From assembly GCA_002424815.1 (NCBI GenBank), contig DILB01000019.1, positions 35,151 to 99,150 on the forward strand: a stretch of 64,000 nucleotides of DNA. Direction: 5' to 3'. Source of the stretch: Caryophanales bacterium UBA5603. Lineage in GTDB: Bacteria; Bacillota_I; Bacilli_A; Izemoplasmatales; Hujiaoplasmataceae. The notes under the pieces were generated by a model, which had not been told where the DNA came from, searched no databases, and saw only the letters and a program-made list of their open reading frames with translations. A program made the position numbers and the translations under genes. Positions 24,094-33,552 of the stretch are shown here, one piece after another; position 1 is the stretch's first letter, and every line of letters starts with the position of its first letter.

Positions 24094-25179
24094 ATGTTAT
24101 TTAATCAATATGATCCACTCAAGAAAAAAGTATTTCGCATTTTGGATGCGGAAGGTCAAATCGTTGATAAAACCAACGAACCCAACCTCCCAAACGATGT
24201 CTTACTCAAAATGTATCAAACGATGGTTTTAGGTCGCACGGCTGATCTGAAAGCCGTTCAGTTTCAACGTCAAGGCAGAATGCTGACGTACGCCCCCAAT
24301 CATGGTCAAGAAGCCGCTCAAATAGGGCCGATGGCAGCGATTACTAATCAAGATTGGTTAGCTATTTCTTTTCGAGAACTCAACGCCATGCTCTACCACG
24401 GTGTTACACTCGAACAACTCTTTTTATATTGGTATGGCAATGAACGGGGGAGTCATTACAATGAAGGCGTCAAAGTTTTGCCTGTGAATGTACCCATCGG
24501 TTCCCAAATTTCCCATGCGGCAGGGATTGCCTATGTAAGCAAAATTCAAAAAAAGGATGAAGTTGTTATAGCATACATTGGCGATGGGGGTACTTCCCAC
24601 GGAGAATTCCATGAAGGACTCAATTTTGGTTCTGTCATGAATGTACCGATGGTTGTGATTATCCAAAATAATCATTATGCTATTTCCACACCTCGTTCCA
24701 AAGCAACGAAAGCTGAAACGTTAGCCCAAAAAGCCATCGGTTATGGTATACCTGGTATTCAAGTTGATGGCAATGATGTTTTGGCGATGTATGTGGCAAC
24801 GCGCGAAGCTGTTAAACGTGCTAAAAATGGCGAAGGTCCTTCTTTGATAGAGGCAATAACATACCGAATGGGACCGCATACCACTTCTGATAATCCAAAA
24901 ATTTATCGAGAGGATACGGAAGTGGCTACTTGGGAAGCGAAAGATCCATTGAAACGTTTCTCTCAATATTTATTGAATAAATCCATTTTAACCGCTGAAA
25001 CGGATCAAAAATATCATGAAGAGGCGAATGAACTTGTGCTTTCAACTTTTAAAAATGTGGAAGCTTCTGGTCTTGAGTCTTTAGAAGAAATCTTTGAACA
25101 CACTTATGCACAAATGCCACCACATCTAAAAGAACAATACGAAACTTTAAAAAACGTCTTTTCAAAGGAGGCACAATAA
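24094..25179 (+). CDS. pdhA: Pyruvate dehydrogenase E1 component, alpha subunit
   Basis: The 361-residue protein has the E1-alpha layout: a conserved YAPNHGQEAAQIGP region, the MLYHG and NVPIGSQISHAAGIAY blocks, and the thiamine-diphosphate site starting GDGGTSHGEFHE and ending in NN (about residues 165-195). It decarboxylates pyruvate (or a branched 2-oxo acid) with E1-beta. The neighbours encode E1-beta, E2 and E3 in the standard order, so the pyruvate complex is the best call. AGGAGG precedes the ATG, and the stop overlaps the pdhB start (TAATG). Confidence 0.93.
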   Translation: MLFNQYDPLKKKVFRILDAEGQIVDKTNEPNLPNDVLLKMYQTMVLGRTADLKAVQFQRQGRMLTYAPNHGQEAAQIGPMAAITNQDWLAISFRELNAMLYHGVTLEQLFLYWYGNERGSHYNEGVKVLPVNVPIGSQISHAAGIAYVSKIQKKDEVVIAYIGDGGTSHGEFHEGLNFGSVMNVPMVVIIQNNHYAISTPRSKATKAETLAQKAIGYGIPGIQVDGNDVLAMYVATREAVKRAKNGEGPSLIEAITYRMGPHTTSDNPKIYREDTEVATWEAKDPLKRFSQYLLNKSILTAETDQKYHEEANELVLSTFKNVEASGLESLEEIFEHTYAQMPPHLKEQYETLKNVFSKEAQ

Positions 25180-26162
25180 TGGCAACGCTCAATTTACTAG
25201 AAGCGGTCAATAAAGCGCTCGAATCAGAAATGGAGCGCGACGAAAAAATCGTTGTGTTTGGTGAAGATGCCGGTTTTGAAGGTGGTGTATTTCGGGCAAC
25301 GGCAGGTTTACAAAAACGGTTTGGCGAAGCACGCGTTTTTGATACCCCCATTGCTGAAGCAGCGATTATTGGTTCAGCCATTGGCATGGCAATCAACGGA
25401 TTAAAACCGGTCGTTGAAATCCAATTTTCGGGTTTTATGTTTCCAGGATACAATCAAATCGTTACGCATATGGCAAGATACCGTAACCGTACTCGCGGTC
25501 GTTACACACTTCCCATGGTTGTGCGGATGCCCTATGGGGGCGGTGTCAAAGCTTTAGAACATCATTCTGAAAGTCTTGAAACGCTCTTTGCGCATATTCC
25601 TGGCTTAAAACTTGTGATCCCTTCGACACCTTATGATGCCATGGGTTTGCTTCGATCTGCGATGCGCGATCCTGATCCTGTCATCTTTATGGAACCTAAA
25701 CGCATCTATCGTGCCTTTAAACAAGAAGTTCCTGATATTGAATTCAGTGTGCCAATTGGCAAAGCTAAAATCGTTAAAACCGGTTCAGATGTGACAGTCG
25801 TCGCATGGGGAGCGATGGTCAGGGAAGTTGAAACGGCGATGAAACTTCTCGAAAATGATGCCATCTCAGTTGAATTAATCGATTTAAGAACCATTGCCCC
25901 ATTTGACCGCGAAACGATTATCGAATCCGTTAAAAAAACCAGTCGCCTTTTAGTGGTACATGAAGCCGTCCAATCCTTTGGACCCGCCGCTGAAATTATC
26001 ACGGTCGTGAATGAAAAAGCGTTTTATTATTTAGCCGCGGCACCCAGACGTTTAACCGGACCAGATATCACTGTTCCTTTACCCAAAGGCGAACATTATT
26101 TTATGATTGAACCAAGTCGAATCGCTTCTGAAATCAAATTACTTGCTTTAATGAAAGCTTAA
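25179..26162 (+). CDS. pdhB: Pyruvate dehydrogenase E1 component, beta subunit
   Basis: The 327-residue protein has the transketolase-like E1-beta pattern: GEDAGFEGGVFRAT near residue 28, the active-site Glu region FDTPIAEAAIIGSAIG, QFSGFMFPGYNQI, and the C-terminal VHEAVQSFGPAAEI transketolase domain. It forms the heterotetramer with PdhA and binds thiamine diphosphate at the interface. The start codon overlaps the pdhA stop, and its SD (AAAGGAGG) lies in the end of pdhA, so the two subunits are made in step. Confidence 0.94.
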   Translation: MATLNLLEAVNKALESEMERDEKIVVFGEDAGFEGGVFRATAGLQKRFGEARVFDTPIAEAAIIGSAIGMAINGLKPVVEIQFSGFMFPGYNQIVTHMARYRNRTRGRYTLPMVVRMPYGGGVKALEHHSESLETLFAHIPGLKLVIPSTPYDAMGLLRSAMRDPDPVIFMEPKRIYRAFKQEVPDIEFSVPIGKAKIVKTGSDVTVVAWGAMVREVETAMKLLENDAISVELIDLRTIAPFDRETIIESVKKTSRLLVVHEAVQSFGPAAEIITVVNEKAFYYLAAAPRRLTGPDITVPLPKGEHYFMIEPSRIASEIKLLALMKA

Positions 26163-26173
26163 GGAGGTATGTT

Positions 26174-27433
26174 ATGACACATTTTAAATTTGCAGATATT
26201 GGCGAAGGCATTCATGAAGGTAAATTATTGAAATGGTTTTTTGAAGTGGGTGATAGTATCCAAGAAGGTGATACGCTTTGTATCATTGAAACCGATAAAG
26301 TCAACGCCGAGATTCCCTCGCCCGTTGCTGGAAAACTCGAAAAAATCGGCGCAAAAGTCGGTGAAATCATTCGAGTCGGCGAATTGCTTGCGCTCATCAA
26401 TGATGTTTCAAATGAAACCCCGAAGAACCTTGAACCGATTCAAGAAGGTGATGGACAAGAGACGGCTGGCGTTGTGGGTCAAATTGAAGTCAATAATCAA
26501 ATCATTGCCTCTAGCGAAGAATTCATTGAAAAACCCTTCACTGAATCAAAAAAAATTATCGCTTCTCCGATTGCACGAAAATTAGCAAGCGATCAATCCG
26601 TTGATTTATCTAAGATAAAAGGTAGTGGTGATTTCGGTCGTATTCTCAAATCAGACATTGAAAATGTCACACGGATGAAATCAGATGTCTCAATTAAAGA
26701 AAGTACGCCTAAAACGATATCTTCAATCCCGAGTGCGAATATCCGCCGTGTTCCCATCACCAGTGTTCGAAAAGCGATTGTCAAAGCGATGACGGAATCG
26801 ACTTCTATCATTCCACACACGGTTTTAATGGATGAAATCGATGTCTCGCAATTGGTCGCTTTTCGTAATGAACAAAAACTCGTTGCTGCATCCCTCGGCA
26901 TCAAGTTAACCTATATGCCCTTTATTATTAAAGCCGCAACGTTAACGATTAAAGATTTTCCAATCTTCAATAGCAGTTATGATCATCAAGAAGAAGTTAT
27001 TCTCTATAAAGACTTTATCAACATGGGCATTGCCACAGATACTCCGCAAGGATTGATGGTGCCAAACATTAAAAATGCAGATCAATTATCCATTTTTAAT
27101 CTAGCTAAAAAACTGGAAATTTTAGTTCAATCGAGTCTTGATCGATCCATCCAACTCTCTGACATTCAAAACGGAACCTTTACGATTACTAATTACGGCG
27201 CTTTTGATGCAACGTATGGAACCCCCATTATTAAATATCCTGAAGTTGCGATTTTAGGCATCGGAAAAATTGCACAAAAACCGATTGTCAAAGACGGTGA
27301 AATCACCATAGCTTGGATGATGCCTATCTCCCTCGCTGTTGATCACCGCATCATTGATGGTGCGGATGCGGGTCGGTTTGCGATGCAATTAAAATCATAT
27401 TTACAAAATCCTCTGCTTTTGTTAATGCGATAA
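26174..27433 (+). CDS. pdhC: Dihydrolipoamide acetyltransferase (E2)
   Basis: The 419-residue E2 has one N-terminal lipoyl domain with the lipoylated Lys at about residue 42 (ETDKVNAEI), a linker, a peripheral-subunit-binding domain (ASPIARKLASDQSVDLSKIKGSG, about 133-160), and a C-terminal acyltransferase domain ending in VDHRIIDGADAGRF, which contains the H-x-x-x-D-G active site. It transfers the acetyl group to CoA and forms the complex core. The lipoate ligase at 31404 could load the lipoyl Lys. AGGAGG precedes the ATG, 11 bp after pdhB. Confidence 0.94.
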   Translation: MTHFKFADIGEGIHEGKLLKWFFEVGDSIQEGDTLCIIETDKVNAEIPSPVAGKLEKIGAKVGEIIRVGELLALINDVSNETPKNLEPIQEGDGQETAGVVGQIEVNNQIIASSEEFIEKPFTESKKIIASPIARKLASDQSVDLSKIKGSGDFGRILKSDIENVTRMKSDVSIKESTPKTISSIPSANIRRVPITSVRKAIVKAMTESTSIIPHTVLMDEIDVSQLVAFRNEQKLVAASLGIKLTYMPFIIKAATLTIKDFPIFNSSYDHQEEVILYKDFINMGIATDTPQGLMVPNIKNADQLSIFNLAKKLEILVQSSLDRSIQLSDIQNGTFTITNYGAFDATYGTPIIKYPEVAILGIGKIAQKPIVKDGEITIAWMMPISLAVDHRIIDGADAGRFAMQLKSYLQNPLLLLMR

Positions 27434-27434
27434 T

Positions 27435-28811
27435 ATGAAAACCTATGATATTGTTATTTTAGGGGGTGGCCCCGGGGGATATGTCGCAGCCATCAAAGCT
27501 AGACAACTCAATGCAAGTGTGGCGTTGATTGAAAAAAATGCCATTGGTGGCGTTTGTTTAAATGAAGGGTGCATACCTACAAAAGCCTTATTGAAAAGTG
27601 CAAAAGTATATAAAACCATCAAGAGAAGCGAAGAATATGGCATCAAAGTTGATTCTTCTTCTATCATCGCTGATTGGCAATCCATGCAACTAAGAAAAAC
27701 GAAGATTGTCAAACGCTTAACGGACGGAGTCAAACTTTTACTCCAAAAAAATGGTGTCGAGGTTTTTCAGGGTTATGGGGAAGTTTTATCGCCAACGACG
27801 CTGAAAATAAACCAAGAAATCATTACTGCTAAAGCCATCATTATCGCAACCGGTGCTTCACCGATTAAACCGCCCATTAAAGGGCTTGATGCGGCTATTG
27901 ATCAAGGTTATGTTCACTTTAGTCAATCATTGTTATCGATTGAACAAATACCGAAGCGATTGGTGATTATCGGTGGGGGTGTCATTGGCATCGAATTTGC
28001 GACTTTATTTAATGCACTGGGGACAGAAGTTGTGGTCTTAGAAAAAATGGATACGATATTAATGCAAATCGATGATGAAATTCGTCAAAGCTATCTTAAA
28101 ATATTGAAACAAGATGGCATTAAAATCATTCATAATGCTTCTGTTACTGAGATTAATCAAGATATGATTACTTATCAAATCGATGGAAATAACCAGACAA
28201 TTCAAGCCGATAAAATCTTGTTAAGTGTTGGGATGCGTCCCAACACTGAAGCATTCAAACATCTCAATCTTAAGATGGAGAACCACGCCATTGTCGTCGA
28301 TGCAACCATGAAAACTTCCATCGACTCCATTTATGCCATTGGTGATGTGACTGGTAAAACCATGCTTGCACATGCCGCTTCTGCGGCTGGTATTGTAGCT
28401 GTATTAAACTTATTAGGTCAAAAAGCAGAATTTGATCCTTCAAAAGTTCCTTCTGCAATCTATGGTTTTCCTGAGATTGCGATGGTAGGACTAACAGAGA
28501 AAGAAGCAAGAGCGAAAAATATTCCTTATAAAATATCTAAATTCCCTTTATCTGCAAACGGCAGAGCTTTAACTGAAGGTGAATCGATGGGATTGATTAA
28601 ACTCCTTGTCGATCCAACCTACGGGGAAATCCTTGGCACTCATATTTTCGCTTATAATGCTTCTGAACTTTTGGGTGAAACGATGCTGGCGATGAATTCG
28701 GAAGCGACCGTTTCTGAAATTGCCGATTCGATTCATCTCCACCCTTCTGTTTCAGAAACGGTGATGGAGGCAGCGATGGGTGCCTTCATGAAACCGATTC
28801 ACATCTTATAA
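27435..28811 (+). CDS. pdhD: Dihydrolipoamide dehydrogenase (E3)
   Basis: The 458-residue flavoprotein has the N-terminal FAD fold (DIVILGGGPGGYVAAIKA), the redox disulfide in GGVCLNEGCIPTKALL, an NAD-binding fold (LVIIGGGVIGIEFATLF), a second FAD contact (IYAIGDVTG), and the dimerisation domain with the catalytic His-Glu (HLHPSVSETVMEAA). It reoxidises the lipoyl group of E2 with NAD+. No N-terminal lipoyl extension is present, unlike some Firmicutes and mollicute E3s. It is the last gene of the operon, 1 bp after pdhC, and ends at a strong terminator. Confidence 0.94.
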   Translation: MKTYDIVILGGGPGGYVAAIKARQLNASVALIEKNAIGGVCLNEGCIPTKALLKSAKVYKTIKRSEEYGIKVDSSSIIADWQSMQLRKTKIVKRLTDGVKLLLQKNGVEVFQGYGEVLSPTTLKINQEIITAKAIIIATGASPIKPPIKGLDAAIDQGYVHFSQSLLSIEQIPKRLVIIGGGVIGIEFATLFNALGTEVVVLEKMDTILMQIDDEIRQSYLKILKQDGIKIIHNASVTEINQDMITYQIDGNNQTIQADKILLSVGMRPNTEAFKHLNLKMENHAIVVDATMKTSIDSIYAIGDVTGKTMLAHAASAAGIVAVLNLLGQKAEFDPSKVPSAIYGFPEIAMVGLTEKEARAKNIPYKISKFPLSANGRALTEGESMGLIKLLVDPTYGEILGTHIFAYNASELLGETMLAMNSEATVSEIADSIHLHPSVSETVMEAAMGAFMKPIHIL

Positions 28812-28816
28812 TGAAA

Positions 28817-28857
28817 AAAGAATCTTCCCGTTTTTAGGGCAAGATTCTTTATTTTTT
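28817..28857. terminator. Bidirectional terminator after pdhD
   Basis: A 13-bp stem with one bulge (28817-28829 with 28837-28850) is followed by ATTTTTTT on the plus strand and by U's on the minus strand, ending both pdhD and the convergent GGDEF-EAL gene. Confidence 0.85.
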
Positions 28858-31230
28858 TAATAAGCCTTTGATGGTTTCTGCATCGGTTGGACGGTAATAA
28901 AAATACCCTTGTACCTTATGACATTCGGTTTTTCTTAAAGTGTCAATTTGATCTTGGCGTTCAAGGCCTTCAGCGATGATATCAAACCCTAAAAGTTTTG
29001 ATAATTTGACAATGGTATTAAAAATCGGCAATCCTATCTCATCTAAATAAAGATCAGAAAATCCTTTATCTAGTTTGACCATACTGACTTGATATTTTGT
29101 CATGTAATTGAGTCCGGCTTGACCTGATCCAAAATCATCTAAGGCGGTTTGAATGCCTAATTCACGAAAAGCTTTAAGTGTAGCCAACGTTCGATGCTCA
29201 TTCTTAATTAATGTACTTTCAGTCAGTTCAATTCCTAAAAACGAATAATTCACTTGGTTTTCAGACATTAAATCTTTAATGTAATCAAGAATGGTTTCAT
29301 CTTCGATTTGATCACTGGAAAAATTAACAAAGATAGGAACAATCGGTAATTGTTCGTTTTGCCAAACGGATAGTTGTGTGATGACAGTTTTTAAGACGAT
29401 TCGACCAATGATACGAATTAAGCCAACCTTTTCTGCGATCGGTATAAAAATAGCCGGGGATAAATTTTCGTTTTTAAGGCGAAGTAAAGCCTCAAGACTG
29501 ATGATTTGATTGGAATTAATATCCATTTGTGGTTGATACAGTACCGTAAATCCATCGTTTTTAATCGCATATTTTAATTTTTCAACGATTTCTGTCTCAT
29601 GGATTAAATCTTGATCCATAGAATGCTCAAAGCGCATGACTTGGTTTTTACCATGTTTTTTAGAAACATACATCGCCACATCGGCTTTGCGAATCAATTC
29701 ATCGGGATTATGTCCATCCATTGGAAATACACTGATACCAAAACTAGCGTCTAAATAATGCATTTGGTTATCAATTATCATCGGCATTTCAAAATCCTCA
29801 CGAACCGATGCGATAATCTTTTGAAGTTCTAATTCTTCCTCAAAATGAGCAATAAGCAAAAATTCGTCACCACCGAAGCGTGCAAAATAAGCTGGTTCGG
29901 TTAATCGATCTCTGATTCGTTTTGTAAATGCAATCAACAACTGATCGCCAAAACTGTGACCTTTTGTGTCATTGATGGTTTTAAATCCATCTAAGTCAAA
30001 ATATATGATCGCAAATTGATTGCCTTTTTCTATTTCTTGATTTAAGGTTTCAATAAAAGCGATACGATTCGGAATTTTTGTTAAAAAGTCGCTATAAGCA
30101 AGGGCGGATATCTCTTGATTTAAATGCAAATTATTCCGATTTTCAGAACTGATTTTCCAAGCTAATTTTTGTAATGCCTCATACATGCCAATAAAAACGC
30201 CTTTGCCTTTAGGTAATTCGTGATCTTCAAGACTATTCACATCTAATCGATCAATGGTGTTGCTCAATTGGATGATGGGGGACACGATTTGTTTTAATTG
30301 CATGAGGATATATCCCGTAATAAGAATTATCGCAAAACCCGCAATAATGACAATTAAATTCGTTTGAATTCGGTTAAAGTAGTCTAACGAATACCCTAAT
30401 GCAAGAATTCCGACGATTTGATTATCGATATAAATGGGCACTGAGGTCTCTCTGATGACTTTACCCACTTTGGGATAGAACCATAGATCATTGATGCTTT
30501 CACCTTGAAGAACTCTTGGATAGATGGGATCATCATCATAGACAATGCCGATATCTTCTGAATCAGTATCATAAATCGCTGTAAAGGTTTTGTCAATGAT
30601 TAATCCATATAAGATGTCTTCATTGTCATCGATGATGTCATGAAGGATTGTTCCATAATCGAAACTTTCAATTTTTGCTTGAATATAATCGGCACTCACA
30701 CCCACTTGAACAAAAAAATGATCTGGTGTTCTTAAATAGACAAATTTAAAATACGCATCTTCAGTGGTCGATTTGCGAATCGGTTCAACAAAAACATCGT
30801 CATCACCCATCATAAATTGATAAATCGGATGATCAATATCGACTTGCCAGCCGATATAGATGCCACTCGCATCATAAAGAATAGTGCCGGAAGGGTTGTA
30901 CCAATAAATATATTGGATATCCGTGTTTTTGACTAAAGTTTCAAGATATTCGTTACTAATTTCACTTTGATTTTCTAAAACGAGGCGCCCCACTGACAAC
31001 ATCGCATCATCAATACTACTGATTAAAAGATTAGCATATTCTTGATTGATGGTGAGTTTTTCAGACATCAATGTCGCATTTTTTAATGCCATCTCATTTT
31101 GATTGGTACGGAATGCGTTTAAAGTAGCTGAATAGATTAAACCACCGACAAAGATGATTAGAAAGGCAAAAGCGATGAGAGGATAAAAAAATAAAATATC
31201 GAGATTGATAGTTTTTGAGTACTTCTTCAT
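28849..31230 (-). CDS. CACHE-GGDEF-EAL c-di-GMP signalling protein
   Basis: The 793-residue protein has TM helices at about 12-34 and 287-308 flanking an extracellular CACHE-like sensor (about 45-285), a short signalling helix, a GGDEF domain with intact ARFGGDEFLL (about 372-530), and a C-terminal EAL domain (about 545-793). The EAL active-site motifs SLEALLRL, VNFSSDQ, ELTES and ALDDFGSGQAGL look complete, so phosphodiesterase activity is likely. The cyclase motif is also intact but has no RxxD inhibitory site. The net activity cannot be predicted. It is transcribed alone. Confidence 0.92.
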   Translation of the reverse strand: MKKYSKTINLDILFFYPLIAFAFLIIFVGGLIYSATLNAFRTNQNEMALKNATLMSEKLTINQEYANLLISSIDDAMLSVGRLVLENQSEISNEYLETLVKNTDIQYIYWYNPSGTILYDASGIYIGWQVDIDHPIYQFMMGDDDVFVEPIRKSTTEDAYFKFVYLRTPDHFFVQVGVSADYIQAKIESFDYGTILHDIIDDNEDILYGLIIDKTFTAIYDTDSEDIGIVYDDDPIYPRVLQGESINDLWFYPKVGKVIRETSVPIYIDNQIVGILALGYSLDYFNRIQTNLIVIIAGFAIILITGYILMQLKQIVSPIIQLSNTIDRLDVNSLEDHELPKGKGVFIGMYEALQKLAWKISSENRNNLHLNQEISALAYSDFLTKIPNRIAFIETLNQEIEKGNQFAIIYFDLDGFKTINDTKGHSFGDQLLIAFTKRIRDRLTEPAYFARFGGDEFLLIAHFEEELELQKIIASVREDFEMPMIIDNQMHYLDASFGISVFPMDGHNPDELIRKADVAMYVSKKHGKNQVMRFEHSMDQDLIHETEIVEKLKYAIKNDGFTVLYQPQMDINSNQIISLEALLRLKNENLSPAIFIPIAEKVGLIRIIGRIVLKTVITQLSVWQNEQLPIVPIFVNFSSDQIEDETILDYIKDLMSENQVNYSFLGIELTESTLIKNEHRTLATLKAFRELGIQTALDDFGSGQAGLNYMTKYQVSMVKLDKGFSDLYLDEIGLPIFNTIVKLSKLLGFDIIAEGLERQDQIDTLRKTECHKVQGYFYYRPTDAETIKGLLKK

Positions 31231-31373
31231 CTATTTATTCCCTTCTAGACGGTTTTTGCGTACTATTTTCAATTATATGATGAATTCGTTTAAAATTCTA
31301 TGATTATTTTGTGTTTCGTTAAATAATTATCATGGATTTATTTTTAAAGTGACATCCCTTATCATCCATCACG

Positions 31374-31404
31374 ATAAAAAAATGAACTTCTCATGAAGTC
31401 CATT
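31374..31404 (-). terminator. Terminator of lplA
   Basis: A 10-bp stem with one mismatch (31381-31390 with 31395-31404) and 4-nt loop overlaps the lplA stop region. It is followed on the minus strand by seven U's (31380-31374). Confidence 0.8.
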
Positions 31405-32369
31405 TATTCAGTATGTAATAAGATGTTTTCAAGAAACGCTCTCAGCGGTTTTTGAATGATTTCTGGTGTTCGCTTTAATATTTCTTCAACCGCATCCATT
31501 TCAAAACGACAACCTTTAAATTCTTCTAAACTGAGCGTGTCTTGGGGTTTGATCCACTCCAACACCTCAATGACGCCTTCATCGACACGGAGTCGAATTT
31601 TGGCTTGATTCAATCCCCCAATTTTTTCAAAAGCCGGAGACTCACCGTAATTCCATTCCCACGTACGATATTTTTCATACATCAACTGCCTGATCATCTC
31701 ATGGTCACGTTCAGTCACCCGCATGATTCTTCCTTCAATATGGTCTGTTTTTAACCAATGTTTCAATAAATAATCTTTAAACTGATGAATGCTCAAAGGC
31801 GATTTCAAATGGGAGGACACATTTGTCACAGCACTTCGATTTGATTTCACACCAATCGAATCAATCGATGCATCACTTTTTCTCAACACATGATTTAATT
31901 CATCCAGTGATGCATCAAACAAAATCGTACCATGATGCAACATACGATTTTGATAATAACTTTGTGCATTTCCGGATATTTTCTGATCACCGATATAGAC
32001 ATCACTTTTACCATGGAATGAGGCTTTGATACCTAAATCATTTAAAGCCGAAATTAAAGGTTCAGTGAATTTTTTATAATTGCTGATGGAATCTTTATAA
32101 TCATTGGTAATAATGGTGAAATTCAAGTTTCCTAAGTCATGATAAACCGTTCCACCGCCAGAAATTCGTCTGATAATTGGGATTTGATGGTTTTTAACAT
32201 ATTCCACTAAAACTTCTTCCCAAACATTTTGATTTCTTCCAATAATGACTGAAGGCGCGTTTTGCCACAGTAAAAGAATATCTTCTTGACAAGGTATTTG
32301 TTTAAAAATATATTCTTCCCAAGCTAAATTGTAAAAAGGATCGGTACAATCATTCAAGATGGTTCGCAT
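31404..32369 (-). CDS. lplA: Lipoate-protein ligase A
   Basis: The 321-residue enzyme has the LplA signatures NDCTDPFYNLAWEEYI at the N-terminus and the lipoyl-AMP loop RRISGGGTVYHDLGNLNF (about 72-89), plus KSDVYIGDQKISGNAQS with the catalytic Lys and a C-terminal accessory domain. It activates free lipoate with ATP and attaches it to the lipoyl domain of PdhC (and GcvH if present). GAGGTG precedes the ATG. Full length with the accessory domain implies it can both activate and transfer lipoate without a helper. Confidence 0.93.
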   Translation of the reverse strand: MRTILNDCTDPFYNLAWEEYIFKQIPCQEDILLLWQNAPSVIIGRNQNVWEEVLVEYVKNHQIPIIRRISGGGTVYHDLGNLNFTIITNDYKDSISNYKKFTEPLISALNDLGIKASFHGKSDVYIGDQKISGNAQSYYQNRMLHHGTILFDASLDELNHVLRKSDASIDSIGVKSNRSAVTNVSSHLKSPLSIHQFKDYLLKHWLKTDHIEGRIMRVTERDHEMIRQLMYEKYRTWEWNYGESPAFEKIGGLNQAKIRLRVDEGVIEVLEWIKPQDTLSLEEFKGCRFEMDAVEEILKRTPEIIQKPLRAFLENILLHTE

Positions 32370-32411
32370 TCAAATCACCTCGATTCAGTAAAAACATTAA
32401 AATATCTGTTT

Positions 32412-33230
32412 TTATAAAGATAAAACGACTTGATAAAGTAAACGACCAAAATCATTGGAAATTAAATTCGCTGCTGCTAATACTTCTTGATGTGATAGCT
32501 TCTGAGGTAAAATTCCTGAAGCCATATTCGTTAAACACGATAGTCCTAAAACTTGCATTCCCATTTGCGAAGCGACTAAAGCCTCAGGGACCGTCGACAT
32601 TCCAACGGCATCTGCCCCTAAAAATCGAATCATGCGAATTTCAGCGGGTGTTTCGTAACTGGGACCACTCCACCATGCATAAACCCCTTCTTGAATTTGA
32701 ATGCTTAAGGTTTTGGCAATATTTTTGGTTAACTCACGCAATTTTAAGGAATAAATCTCACTGGCATCTGGGAATCTCGGTCCTAAACGTTCATCGTTTT
32801 TTCCAATCAAAGGATTATTTCCTGTTAAATTTAGATGGTCTGTGATAAGCATCATCGTTCCTACTTGAAAGTTTTGATTGACCGCTCCACAAGCATTCGA
32901 TAAGATAAGCGTTTCAACGCCGAGCGCTTTCATCACACGAATCGGAAAAGTGATTTCTGCTAAAGTGTGACCTTCATAATAATGAAAACGACCTTTCATA
33001 ACCATGATTATTTGATGACCCAAACGACCCAACCATATTTTCCCTACATGTCCTTGTGTCAGATTTTGGATGAAATGCGGTAACTCGGAAAAGGTGAAAG
33101 TCACAACATCTTGCATTTTATCGGTCAATCCATCCAACCCCGAACCTAAAATAACGCCTAATGACGGGATTAAGTTTGTTTTTGCGCGAATATATGCTTT
33201 GGTTTCAAGAATTTTATCATAAAGATCCAT
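32412..33230 (-). CDS. punA: Purine nucleoside phosphorylase (trimeric family)
   Basis: The start is set at the ATG at 33230 (MDLYDKILETK), with GAGGGG upstream; the longer frame begins at TTG. The 272-residue protein has the phosphate-binding GVILGSGLDGL, the MKGRFHYYEGHTLAEITFPIRV segment, LILSNACGAVN, and WWSGPSYETPAEIRMIRFLGADAVGMSTVPEALVA, typical of the trimeric PunA/PNP family. It cleaves purine nucleosides with phosphate to base and ribose 1-phosphate for salvage. It lies 43 bp upstream of lplA and may be cotranscribed with it. Confidence 0.93.
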   Translation of the reverse strand: MDLYDKILETKAYIRAKTNLIPSLGVILGSGLDGLTDKMQDVVTFTFSELPHFIQNLTQGHVGKIWLGRLGHQIIMVMKGRFHYYEGHTLAEITFPIRVMKALGVETLILSNACGAVNQNFQVGTMMLITDHLNLTGNNPLIGKNDERLGPRFPDASEIYSLKLRELTKNIAKTLSIQIQEGVYAWWSGPSYETPAEIRMIRFLGADAVGMSTVPEALVASQMGMQVLGLSCLTNMASGILPQKLSHQEVLAAANLISNDFGRLLYQVVLSL

Positions 33231-33248
33231 ATGACCCCTCGCTTTCAA

Positions 33249-33552
33249 TTTTATTATATCATTATCGTGTTAATTTCGTTTTTCAGATACGCAAAAATGT
33301 CATATTTTTTATCATAAGGATTGAGATGGTGCAATGTAACGTCTGATATATGATTAAAGTTTCAGTTTCAATTCTGACAAAAAATCTTCATAATCCCATT
33401 TTTACCTCTTCTGTCTAGTTAAGAAAGCGGGTATTTATTATATGCATCGCAACATCGTTTTTGTATTCTTATCAAACAAACATTTCATATGGCCTCACAC
33501 GATTTTTAATAAATTAAACGTGGAAAAGCATCAGCCATCCACGTTTTTTCTA
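33249..33552. other. Intergenic region without gene; one hairpin
   Basis: This 304-bp gap separates punA from the diguanylate cyclase gene. The only structure seen is the hairpin at 33516-33546 (9-bp stem AAACGTGGA/TCCACGTTT), whose 3' side has T's on both strands and which probably ends the cyclase transcript. Short open frames here overlap the cyclase 3' end and are not credible. Confidence 0.6.
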